A stretch of 64,000 bases of DNA from Oscheius dolichura. Taxonomy: Eukaryota > Nematoda > Chromadorea > Rhabditida > Rhabditidae. Where the stretch lies: positions 8,356,001-8,420,000 of the forward strand of contig OW051494.1 in the NCBI GenBank assembly GCA_932521035.1, in the 5' to 3' direction. A program made the translations under genes and the position numbers. Below the pieces are notes generated by a model that was given only the letters and a program-made list of their open reading frames with translations, ran no database searches and was not told the origin of the DNA. Positions 54,145 through 63,930 of the stretch are shown one piece after another. The first letter of the stretch is position 1; each line of letters starts with the position of its first letter.

Positions 54145-55183
54145 ATGATTCCACATTTTCTATTCCCTCTACTATTCCTGGAAGTGTATTCTGGAGTTAA
54201 TTCCGTTCTATTGGATGATTTTCAAGTGGAATATGAGCAAGAGATTCACTCTATTTATGAAAATTCGACCATGACGGCCCGAGAAAAGGTTTTGACTATT
54301 GGAGAAGTCATTAATGATTTTAACTTTGACAATGTGAATCCGGTAAACTACTTTTATTGAAAAAGAGAAAGCAAACAATGTTTTCAGTCAGCTGGAGATC
54401 AAGGACTGCCCGTTTTTCTTACATTTACTTCAACAAACTATCGTAAGCCTCTGGAATTTCGAGTAAAGGAGATGACTAAAGCTTTGATGGTCTTTCCGAG
54501 CCGGGGAATCAATACCAAGGTGAGTATTTACAACTTTTTGAAAAGAAAACACATGCAAAGGTCCCCATTTTACACTTTCACTAGTCTTTATTTCCCCCAA
54601 ATGTGGGGGAGGGCCGTTCCCGGCAGCAGTGCAACGCCGGGCCGACCCAGGAAGAGGAGCTAGCAAGCCAGCTGCCACTTCTGGTCTCAAAAATCGGTTA
54701 ACCTTGTATACCACAATAGCGGTATATATCGAAGGTTAATTCGATAAGAACGATTACTACACTTTGATCTTAGCCATAAGGCCGAGAAGCGATGGGGAGG
54801 GCGGCTGGGGAGGGCGCGTCGCTTGCCACTGCTGCCGAGATTATATGGGTGTGGGAGGGGGAGACGCTTGTGACCACAGCAATGTCGCCTAATTAGCCTT
54901 AATAAAGACACATTTCCAGGAAGATGCTGTACAAAATGCTGAAGGTCTTGCCAACTTCATGAATGAGATTCTTATTCTGGTTGAAGAGTATCTGGACTCC
55001 GATTCTATGAAATTAATGGTGAAGAAGATGAGAAACACATCCCTGACCAAGGAATTCTTGACAGCTTCGAATGATGAGAAAATAGAAATGATGAAGAAGA
55101 TCTCCGACGAGTACTTGGGAAAAGCCTTAAAAATTAGGGCAATGACCCAATTGGAAGAATTTTTCCTTGGTAAACGCTTCTAG
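54145..55183 (+). CDS. secreted helical family member C
   Basis: Exons 54145-54342, 54388-54519 and 54920-55183, phase 0, 197 residues. Signal peptide MIPHFLFPLLFLEVYSGVNS. N-part VEYEQEIHSIYENSTMTARE, central block FLTFTSTNYRKPLEFRVKEM and C-part MKLMVKKMRNTSLTKEFLTA match the other members. Intron 2 (400 bp) contains a complete U2 snRNA gene on the opposite strand. Secreted, function unknown. Confidence 0.8.
54594..54793 (-). ncRNA. U2: U2 snRNA, copy 3
   Basis: Minus strand from 54793, same 200-nt sequence as the other copies; antisense within intron 2 of family member C. Its 3' flank (AAATAAAGACTAGTGAAAGT) is shared with the 59.5-kb copy, so these two duplicated together. Confidence 0.93.
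54832..54839 (-). promoter_or_regulatory. snRNA proximal sequence element (U2 copy 3)
   Basis: CTCGGCAG on the minus strand starting 46 bp before the U2 5' end. Confidence 0.75.
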
Positions 55184-55808
55184 CAAATGAATATTTCTTC
55201 CCAAAATCAATTGTGAATGAACGGAAATTGGGTGAATGAATTGAAAAACGAGTGAATGAACGGGAAATTGGGTGAATGAACTGAACAATCAGCGTAGTGG
55301 TTCTCGTCCTCCGTATTACTTTATGTTGCTACCTCTCGGTGTCTTACCTCATACCCGTATAAAGCGTTAGTTGATGCCTCCTGGATATTTCTACTTCTGC
55401 CAAATTCAGAGTCCCGACTGGACGGCAAGGGCAGTTCGGAGTCAGAAAGCGAGTAAACACGACGCGTCCTCCCGTCGGGTCAGAGTCCCCAGGGGGCGAG
55501 CAGGTTACGAAATACTGATTTACCACTGATTTTTTTTGGTGAAATTCTATAATAAAGGTGCGCCTTTAGATTGCCCCAGTTTTTCCTTCATCAGAGAGAA
55601 AAAGATCAAAGGATCCCCTCTTCTAGCGTTTCTCCCTCGCCACATGACTTTTCCTTTCCATCTGCAGTGCAAAATATTTCTCCTCGAGGGCTAACACATT
55701 GTGAGAGCATCTGTTCATCCGTCAACTAGTAAAAAACTGAACAAAAGGTCCCCCGCCACATGAGACGTCAACAGAGTGTCCAGAACCCTCTGGATCTTGG
55801 TTGAGATC
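55184..55808. other. spacer
   Basis: Contains the short tandem repeat at 55213-55290; otherwise nothing recognised. Confidence 0.45.
55213..55290. repeat. ~20-bp tandem repeat, four copies
   Basis: GTGAATGAA(C/T) begins units at 55213, 55232, 55252 and 55272; alternating units are more alike, suggesting a 40-bp higher-order unit. Confidence 0.75.
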
Positions 55809-56759
55809 ATGGTTCGCCTTGCCCTCTGTCTAGCCCTCCTCCTGGCTTCCGTCGTCGCTATTAATCATCACCACGGCTGTGCAAGTCCTCTTTTCTTGCT
55901 TTTAACAAAAGTAAATTTTAGCCAGAATATGAAGAATGCACCGAGAATTTGAATAAATTGACGAAAGACGATTGGGAATACTATCGAGAGATTCAAGACT
56001 CCTTCTACGGCCACGAGATGACGATAAACGGGAAGATGCTTCAAATGGCCGCCGTTATTGCTCACCATCGTGATATTGTGGTATGAATTTCATTCTAACC
56101 TTAATAAAAGGAGGCTATTTTCAGCCTGTGAACGATACTTCCCTTCCTGATGCGTATAACATGTTCAGGATGTATACTGTCACGGATTTCGACAGATCAC
56201 AGGAGGAACGGGTCGCTGATCTTATGGTGCACTGGGAAATTGGAGACCATGATGAGAACGCCAAGGTGACCTCATTTTTTCTCTGTACATAAGCAGTCAC
56301 ATTTAAAAATTGAGACCAAAATCCTTCCTAACGCTATTTTCTTCCAATGAGTCTAAAGATTGAGCCAGTCTAGACTTTTGCTGAACCCGGAACTTGCGCC
56401 TACACTTTGACTCAACTCGGCCATGTGCCGCTTTGTACCCAAACCCTTACGATTCCATTTTTGCTGTGGCTTTTCTTCCCAACGGTCTCCTTTGTACGGA
56501 AAACGGAGATAAACAATCAGAAGTGTTGCAGGAAAGAGTCGAGGAGATCATCAAGCGCTTTATCTTGGATTGGGACCAAATGGCCGACTACGTCGAAGAA
56601 GGCTGTGGAGCCAATGTTAAGCACGCCATGCAGAAGGTTCTCCGCGTCGCGATGCAGGTCGAAGACTTCTTCTACACGGCTAGACCTCGCGGCGTTTTGA
56701 AGGATCTTGCTCAGTGTTTCATTAAACATTCTGCTCGAGCTTTGGCCGGTGAAGAGTAG
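55809..56759 (+). CDS. secreted helical family member D
   Basis: Exons 55809-55880, 55922-56080, 56125-56265 and 56532-56759, phase 0, 199 residues. Signal peptide MVRLALCLALLLASVVA. Family blocks: KDDWEYYREIQDSFYGHEMT, MFRMYTVTDFDRSQEERVAD and KHAMQKVLRVAMQVEDFFYT. Intron 1 begins TGT|GCAAGT, a GC-AG intron; using GT two bases earlier would break the frame. Secreted, function unknown. Confidence 0.82.
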
Positions 56760-57388
56760 TAGCCAATAAAGTATAACTCTCTTTCTATTTTATTTCTTCA
56801 TAATCTTTGAGAATCTGTTCCCGCGACAAAAAAGAAAGCTTATCGAAAGATTTTGAGTCGTCGCCCGCTTTACAACGAGTGTATTTCTGACCGTCACTAA
56901 TGCATTTTGCGCTGACTGTATCGTCTCCCGTCTCGGCTGTTTGTAACATCTAAAGGTTAGTAATTTCACTACGAAACATCGGTCACGCCTACACTTGTTA
57001 GACCGTCTAGACGTTTATTTTCTCATCTAAAAGACTGGCCAGATCGGCTCCTTTTGAACCCGGATCTCCTACTATCCCGGTGGAAAGCCAAATTTTCAAA
57101 TTTTCCCAAGAAATGATCGTCTTTTTTTCGCATGATCTATCTTTCCTTTGTCCATTTGCTCTCTGCTGTTCCATGTAAAGCAAAGTTCACGCTCTTTAAA
57201 AATTCTAACAGCAGGGGAGGGGAATTAAACATGTGAAGGTGAGCAAAGGTTCACCCCTCCTGCTTTTTTACTGGTGACTGACTAACGAGAGGAAAAGACT
57301 AGAGAGATGTTTTCACTTGTCTTTTCACCCTCGCAACTGTTGCTCCCTTTAGGGGGTTTTCTGGCTAATCGCGGGGGATGAATGACCG
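56760..57388. other. spacer
   Basis: About 630 bp, no gene recognised. Confidence 0.45.
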
Positions 57389-58267
57389 ATGAATCTTCTC
57401 GGGACCATTTTATCAGCTACGGCTTGTGCTCTACCAATTGATGTCAGTTATCCTCCTTCTTCGGTAAGTTTTAGACCTTTAGATTCTTTTTTTTTTTGGA
57501 TTTTTTGGATGTTGGGAACAAAGAGATTTTCAGAATATTTATGACTGTGATAGGCATATGAAAAGACTATTTCACGAAGACTGGAAATATTTTAATGAAC
57601 TCCAAGCGGCATTCAAGAATTACAGTAATGGACCTCTGAATAGGATTGAGCGAATGGAAGAAATCATCAGGAAATATAGCCCTAATACGGCGGAAATTAT
57701 CCAAACAAATGTGTTCAAGGTTTGTAACCACTATTATTCTTCTTTAGCCTAAAAGAATACTGTATCCCGTGGTCCAGAACATGGACTACCTGATCCAGTT
57801 AGAAAACAGCCTCTACCCCCTCCTCTATAGTCTTCTTTTTCCAGGAACAATTCGTCCCAATATCTAAAATCAAAAGTAGTGGAATATTTGAGCTCTATAC
57901 AGTTACGGATCTCGATAGACCAGCTCAATTCAGGGTTCAGGATCTCTTGCTCGTCTATGGCTACCTTTCTCCAAAACGGTTCAAAGTTTGTTACTTCCTC
58001 CTTACTAGAGTTAATCAAAACTTGCAGAAAGATCTACAATCTCATCTCCTAGCTATTATTAACTCTTGGAACAAATTGGGGTTATTCCTTGAAGCTGCCT
58101 ATGGCCGAGAAGATAAACAGTATATGATCAACGCCGTGAGGATTATTCCCCAATCAGAAGGCTTTCTAGAAGATGGAAAACTTCCTCAAAGTCTTATAGT
58201 CTATGAAATTGTCGATTGTTATGTGAGAAACGCTGTTAGGAAGATTTTTATGGAAACATATCAATAA
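57389..58267 (+). CDS. secreted helical family member E
   Basis: Exons 57389-57463, 57534-57719, 57845-57985 and 58028-58267, phase 0, 213 residues. Short signal-like start MNLLGTILSATACALPI. Family blocks: FHEDWKYFNELQAAFKNYSN, IFELYTVTDLDRPAQFRVQD and DKQYMINAVRIIPQSEGFLE. Same exon order and phases as member D. Introns 2 and 3 both begin GTTTGT. Secreted, function unknown. Confidence 0.8.
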
Positions 58268-58325
58268 AATTAGATAATTAACTCATTTCAACTCATTGTC
58301 TATTGGAGCTTGGTAAGTTGCTTAC

Positions 58326-58500
58326 GAGGTTATGATCAGACAGGAGATTCTTGAACTGGCCAATCTTTTCCAACGGAGTGGTGGTCGTGTTGTCATAAAG
58401 AACCACAGCTGTGTAGAAGTGGAAGAGATTAAAAGGACCCAGTCTTTGCTATTGAACAAATGTTGAACAGAAACGGATGAAAACAATCGGCAGCTGCTTT
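58326..58500 (-). pseudogene. secreted helical family exon fragment
   Basis: The minus strand reads LFHFYTAVVLYDN and IGQFKNLLSDHNL up to a GTAAGC donor. This parallels member F (LREAVTIYENST...LQFQSLLKNHSL, also ending at a donor). Upstream NSKDWVLLI is in another frame, so the exon is frameshifted, and no other exons accompany it. Confidence 0.5.
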
Positions 58501-58634
58501 CGGATCAACATTTGACATTTTCAATATATTTACTGTGTGCTTCTAGTAGTTTACAATCTTCTTCGGAGACTTGTAGCCTATGAAATTGGCGAGCAAAGGC
58601 AATTTTTATGGATAAAAATACAAAATAACTTTGT

Positions 58635-59849
58635 CTACTGCAAGGTGCTGTTGAGCATCTGAATAGGGAGGGCCAGTCCGCTGTCGGGTCCCATCGACTG
58701 GGCATAACACAGGACGGTACGAGTGATGAGCTTCTTCTTATTTTCCTGATCAGCGTTGATGTATTCCTCCGTGAAGAGGAGGGTTCGGAAGGTCTTCTGA
58801 GCCATCTTCGCCGTCTCGGGCCCCTTCAACTTCCCCAACTCCTTGAACATCTTATCCACCACCATCAAGGGCAAAGATATCGCCGTCTCGAAGATTTTCT
58901 GGAAAAAAGACCGGTTCAGAGCATCTTTTGTGGATTTCCCATGGAGTAGCCCGCCCCTTTTTTTTCCAAAGTATTCCGTAAAAAACATGGTAAATCCACT
59001 TACCCGCATATCCTCATCCTCGTAGGGGCTTGGGAGACCGATTTCCATAAGTTGGCTGATTTCAGCAGTCCGATTCTGGACAGAATGAGTGTAGTCAGTC
59101 AAGATGAAGACGGTCAATAGCTCCGTGGCGGCGGTTGAAGAGGCAGTCTGGAATTCCTTTTGAAAAAATAAAGTAAACCACAACTTACCAGGCTGTGATT
59201 TTTCAGAAGAGACTGAAATTGGAGGATCTTCAGGAGAGCCGGGAAGGTAGAATTTTCATAGATGGTTACAGCCTCCCGAAGGAGCTCCCATTGAGCTCTA
59301 GGCAGGCGTCTAACCGTCTCCGAGCACTTGAAGAGGGGATCTTCTTCCTGGAAACAAAATAACGCTCTTTGGAATTGGGCCTGTCCAGTAATTAGAGTGC
59401 TGAAAGGGTCCCTCCCATCCCACCCATACAATCTCGGCGGTGGCAAGCGACGCGCCCTCTCGTCGCTCTCTCCCCATCGCTTCTCGGCCTTATGGCTAAG
59501 ATCAAAGTGTAGTAATCGTTCTTATCGAATTAACCTTCGATATATACCGCTATTGTGGTATACAAGGTTAACCGATTTTTGAGACCAGAAGTGGCAGCTG
59601 GCTTGCTAACTCCTCTTCCTGGGTCGGCCCGGCGTTGCACTGCTGCCGGGAACGGCCCTCCCCCACATTTGGGGGAAATAAAGACTAGTGAAAGTGTAAA
59701 ATGGGGACCAATTTTCAGTTTTTCCCATAAAAGGTTCAAAAATTGAAAAAAAAAATCTAGGATGGACTCACCTCAACGATTACTTCACTGCCTGTGGCAT
59801 GAACGGTAGCCAAAAGGACTAGAACTCCTCCGAGGGCCTTGACGAGCAT
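58635..59849 (-). CDS. secreted helical family member F
   Basis: Exons 59849-59772, 59347-59189, 59156-59004 and 58898-58635, phase 0, 217 residues. Signal peptide MLVKALGGVLVLLATVHA. Blocks: RAQWELLREAVTIYENSTFP, ELLTVFILTDYTHSVQNRTA and ETAKMAQKTFRTLLFTEEYI. The exon structure matches members D and E although the gene is inverted. Intron 1 (424 bp) contains a U2 snRNA gene on the opposite strand. Secreted, function unknown. Confidence 0.82.
59433..59440 (+). promoter_or_regulatory. degenerate snRNA proximal sequence element (U2 copy 4)
   Basis: Reads CTCGGCGG, starting 43 rather than 46 bp before the U2 5' end. Compared with other copies about 3 bp are missing inside or just after the element. 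Confidence 0.55.
59476..59675 (+). ncRNA. U2: U2 snRNA, copy 4
   Basis: Same 200-nt sequence (one visible difference, GCTAAC for GCTAGC); antisense inside intron 1 of family member F. Its promoter element is altered, so this copy may be weaker or silent. Confidence 0.92.
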
Positions 59850-60326
59850 CCTGAAAGAGGGTCGATTGGTGGAATGGGAAGAGAAGGGGAAGGAAGTTGC
59901 GATGTCTCTTTCTTAGCCGTCACATGGATGAGTTGTGTTACACAAGTAGGCAAAAACGGTCACCAGCTGTGCTCTTTCATGAGAGCGGCTAGCGACTGGA
60001 CAAAAATAACTAGCTAAAGATAAGGGGGTTGTTTTTCGGTGTTTTTCTTCAGAACTGTCAATCGGAACGGCGTTCCTGAAAGAAAACGACACTTTCTCTA
60101 CTCGAAGGGCTGGAAATCCGGTAAGGGGCTATAAAGCATTCAAGTGTAGTTGATAAACACCGCTCGAGCTATTTTTGGTCGGTTTTTGAAATAGTCAAAT
60201 TGACCGCGATCCCTTGTCTGTCGAAAGCGAGAAAACAACACGATCTGGTCAAGTCCTGCCAAATCCACCCTATAGCAGTCAAGAGAGAGCCACTTCCGGT
60301 CATTCTGCTCTCTACAGCCACTGGAA
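59850..60326. other. divergent promoter region
   Basis: 477 bp between member F and the first MSP-domain gene. No gene. GAGAGAGCCACTTCCGGTCA before the start at 60327 resembles AAGAAAGAGCCATTATACTT before the second MSP-domain gene. Confidence 0.5.
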
Positions 60327-61729
60327 ATGGCCGACTTCAAGCTGACTCTCGACCCCGCGGACAAGGTTGCCTTCTTTTAACTTTGTTGCGCTGTTAGGTA
60401 TTGCGTATTGGTGTGCTTCTGAGCACGTTCTTTGTTCTTTTTTCACCATGTATTACACTCTCTTCTTGTTTATGGTCTCTCTTACCACGTATCCTTGCTT
60501 GGGTTTTTACTTGAATCCAGTTGGGCGCCGCTCCAAAGTCGTCGGCGCGCAGGAAGACGGGTAGCGCCGGTGGTGCGCGCACTTCGGAGCAACAGCGCTC
60601 CTTGACAGCCGAGCGCAGTCGCTTTTTATAACAATAGCACGAGTCAAACAGCGCTCAAAAGGGACGCTAGCAGGAGTTTGTCAGCAGCCGGTGGTACCCA
60701 GTTGGGTGGTTGAGAAATGGAACCGCCGGAATAGGCCGCTGTTCGCTTCTTTTCAGCTTTTTTCATTGCGGTTGTGCTCTTTGGAAAGATGACCGACCGT
60801 TTTCTAAAAGGGCTGGTAGAATGGCCAGGCGAGAATCGAAGCGAGCGATACGATACTAGAGCGACTGCCGGGGCGGCAGGGGAACGGCACTGTCCCAAAC
60901 GCTGCCTGGGGTGGTAGAAGTGGAGTTCCACTCTTTTTACCGCCTACAATAATTTCACTTGTTTTCAGATCGTTTTCTCCGGCAAACTCGGGGCCGAGGC
61001 TTCTACCGTCAACGTCAAAATGACTAATCCTCTGAAGGAACGCATCGTCTACAAGGTACGGACAACTTCGAATATGGACTACTGGTTGATGAACCATTTG
61101 TACCTGGGCGGATTTTGTTTGAATCTACGTTTTCTTCCTTTTGACCTTTTGAACAAGAAAAAGAGCAAACCGTGCGGCAGACGAAATTTTGTACGGGCGC
61201 GCGATCTACAGTAACCCGTTTGCCCGGTTCAATTGCCGTTTTAACGAATCGCGCTCTATCTGATGAACTCAGCCATTTACTTTGCCTATTACTATCCAAA
61301 TATGTCTTTTATTTTCAGATAAAGTGTACCTCGAATGAGATGTTCCGCATCCGTCCGCCCGTGGGAGCCTTGAAGGCTGGCGAGACCGTCACCTTAGCCC
61401 TGATCTTCAACCAGGGCAAGACCGTTCCGGAGAACGGCAAGCACTACTTTGCCATCTACTACGTCAAGGCCGAGGACGACAAGAAGCAGCCTCGGGCTGC
61501 CTGGACCGAGCACAAGGAAAATCCGGATGGATTGAAGAAGCTGCTGGTCGACTTCAAGAATGAGGGCGGCGGAGACGAGAAGAAAGACGAGAAGAAAGAG
61601 GAAAAAAAAGAGGACAAGAAGGAGGACAAGAAGGAGGACAAGAAGGACGACAAGAAGGACGAGAAGAAGAAAGACGGCGAGAAGAAGGACGATGAGAAGA
61701 AAGAGGACGAGGACGACGACAAGAAGTAG
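60327..61729 (+). CDS. MSP-domain protein with long Lys/Asp/Glu tail
   Basis: Exons 60327-60365, 60969-61055 and 61319-61729, phase 0, 178 residues. Starts MADFKLTLDPADK without a signal peptide. The body is an MSP-type beta-sandwich: IVFSGKLGAEASTVNVKMTN, IKCTSNEMFRIRPPVGALKA and KHYFAIYYVKAED. The C-terminal ~45 residues are almost only K, D and E (KKEDKKEDKKEDKKDDKKDE). MSP-domain proteins act in nematode sperm (cytoskeleton) or as adaptors; no transmembrane segment is present. Strong G/C third-position bias suggests high expression. Confidence 0.9.
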
Positions 61730-62433
61730 GACCCGCCTCCTCCCGGGGCTCCAATAGAAATAAACGGCTGTGAACCGTAATCTTATGGTGGTCAAGCCGC
61801 TTCAAAGAATAAAAATTGGGCTACCCCGCTATGTGTTTTCTTTTCGTCGGGGATCTTGTTACAGTAGACGTTCTTCTACGAGCTACAGTAATCCTCTGCC
61901 ACTGTATTGGATCGTTCCTGGAGCAGTCTTCTACGGATCCCTCCCTGAATTCTTTGTGGTTGAACACTCTAGCAAATCTCTTCTGTCGGAAAACACCACC
62001 GCCTTTCAATTGTTAGCGTATATCGTAATCTTCGAATACAAACGATAGAATCGGGGCCGAATCATCTTGCAGTATCCACAGAATCTCTCAATATTGTCTC
62101 GTGGTCTCTTTGTTGTCCTTTGGATGCAGTTTTGTAACGAGTGTCAATTTCTATTAATTGGCGGTTTGCTAGCCAAATTAACAAAACATTACTAGAGGTC
62201 CAGGGAAACTCTGGAGCAGGTGGGTCAGCCCCTTTTTGGATGCAGTTTTTCGGATTTTTTTCCCGGGTTTTGAACTGCCCAAGGACCCGTCAAATGAACC
62301 AGCTTTTGTCTCGCAAAAACCAGCAATTTAATTTTGGTCAAAAGCGAATAGAAAGCGATAAATCCCGTCAGATCCTGCCGGCACCCCTGTATAAGCCAAG
62401 AAAGAGCCATTATACTTCCGACAGCAACTAGGA
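61730..62433. other. spacer
   Basis: About 700 bp, no gene recognised; AATAAA for the upstream gene near 61760. Confidence 0.45.
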
Positions 62434-63104
62434 ATGGGTGACTTCAAACTCCTAGTCAATCCTGCGGACAAGGTGACTTTTGCTTTCAATTTGAGGAAGA
62501 CGCGCAACATAGCTGCGATTTTTATGGCGCTTGTACGGTACAGGGACGGTGATAAAGGGCCGGTACCGGCTGCAATTTACAGAAGGCAGCTTGTGGTGGC
62601 AGCAGTTACAAGCGCGAATGTTTACTGGCTACTAATTCGATACTTTTCAGATTACTTTCTCCGGCAAGCTCGGGTGGGTTCCGGTCACCGTCAACCTCAA
62701 GCTGAAGAATCCCCTGAAGGAACGCGTCGTCTACAAGGTACAGATCACTTCTACTATGGAATTTTCAATCTGTCTGCCGGCTGGACAGTGTCTATTTTTA
62801 TCTTATTAGTCATTCCATGTTGAATAATGCTTTTTATTTTCAGGTAAAGTGCTCCTCGAATATACTGTTCCGCATCCGTCCGCCCAGAGGCGCCTTGAAG
62901 GCCGGCGAGACCGCCAACTTGGCTCTGAACTTCAACCTGGGCCAAAACGTGCCAGCGAACGGCAAGCACTTCTTCGCCATCCATTACGTCAAGGCCGAGG
63001 ACGACAAGAAGCAGCCTCGTGCTGTCTGGACCGAGCACAAGGAGAATCCGGATGGATTGAAGAAACTGCTGGTCGACTTCAAGAAGGAGGGCGGCGGAGA
63101 CTAG
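62434..63104 (+). CDS. MSP-domain protein without acidic/basic tail
   Basis: Exons 62434-62472, 62651-62737 and 62844-63104, phase 0, 128 residues. Tandem paralog of the preceding gene, same exon boundaries: MGDFKLLVNPADK, ITFSGKLGWVPVTVNLKLKN, VKCSSNILFRIRPPRGALKA, KHFFAIHYVKAEDDKKQPRA. It stops at GGGD where the paralog continues into the KDE tail. Sperm or adaptor role inferred from the family. Confidence 0.9.
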
Positions 63105-63884
63105 AAGAAGGACCCGTGTTTCCCCGGAAACGCATCCCAGCCCAGTAAATAAATTGTTGTGCACCATAATACTGTTTCTATACTCTTGAGCTACCGTAAT
63201 CCATCGAAACGGGCGCACTCGGTTTGGAGTGAAAAACAGACGAAAGAATACGTTTTTCTAGCCAGAATTAGGTCGAGTTACTCGACTTTTTCAAAGAAAA
63301 GCGCGGGTCCTTAAGGAACTGTCAGGGACTGGGAGTTTCGGCTTGACTTTCCAATTAGGGCCGTGAGTTCATGGGTCGGGAGTGGTACCAATCGATAGAT
63401 CTCGACGAGCTGAGTATAACTACATAAGGGGGAGTCAAGGTGACAGGCTGTCCCTCTTGCCCACTTGTCAGTGGCTGGGGACCATTGCTCAATGAATTTT
63501 TTGTTCTGTAGGGGTGAAAAACGATTGTCCGATATAAAATTTGGTAAGTCTTCTTCGCTAACTTTGTCGCGCTACAACTTTCTAAGATCGCATTTTAGGG
63601 AGCTGATTTTTATGAATTTATACTCAGCTCGTCGAGATCTATCGATTGGTACCACTCCCAACCCATGAATTCACAGCCCTAATTGGAAAGTGTAACCTCA
63701 CCAGCAATTATAAATATCTTTTCCTGGTTGGTATTCTATTTTCACGTGTTGATGCTTCTCCTAGTCGGCTAGATTCATAGACCGTCCGAAAATGGATGGT
63801 TTTAGGAGCGGGGTTTAGTCGAAAAAGCGAACAGTAGACTAAAACAAGGCGAGACTAGAGACGCGTCCGCCGCACCCATCCGAC
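63105..63884. other. spacer with inverted repeat
   Basis: No gene; holds the fold-back repeat at 63345-63692. Confidence 0.5.
63345..63692. repeat. inverted repeat / fold-back element
   Basis: Arms of about 74 bp (63345-63418 and 63619-63692), nearly identical, containing GGTACCAATCGATAGATCTC; loop about 200 bp. Ends read ACTTTCCAATTAGGG. No clear target duplication. Confidence 0.8.
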
Positions 63885-63892
63885 CTCGGCAG
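63885..63892 (+). promoter_or_regulatory. snRNA proximal sequence element (U1 copy 2)
   Basis: CTCGGCAG starting 46 bp before the U1 5' end; the surrounding ~60 bp are almost identical to the 52.6-kb copy. Confidence 0.75.
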
Positions 63893-63930
63893 CCGCGGCG
63901 CATTGGCCTGTCCCGACTTGGCCAGCATTA

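Noticed and set aside
61394-61805. Minus-strand Leu/Ser-rich frames opposite the MSP-domain gene
   Set aside because: Antisense of the Lys/Glu repeat tail; apparent hydrophobic runs are an artefact of the complement of AAG/GAG codons.
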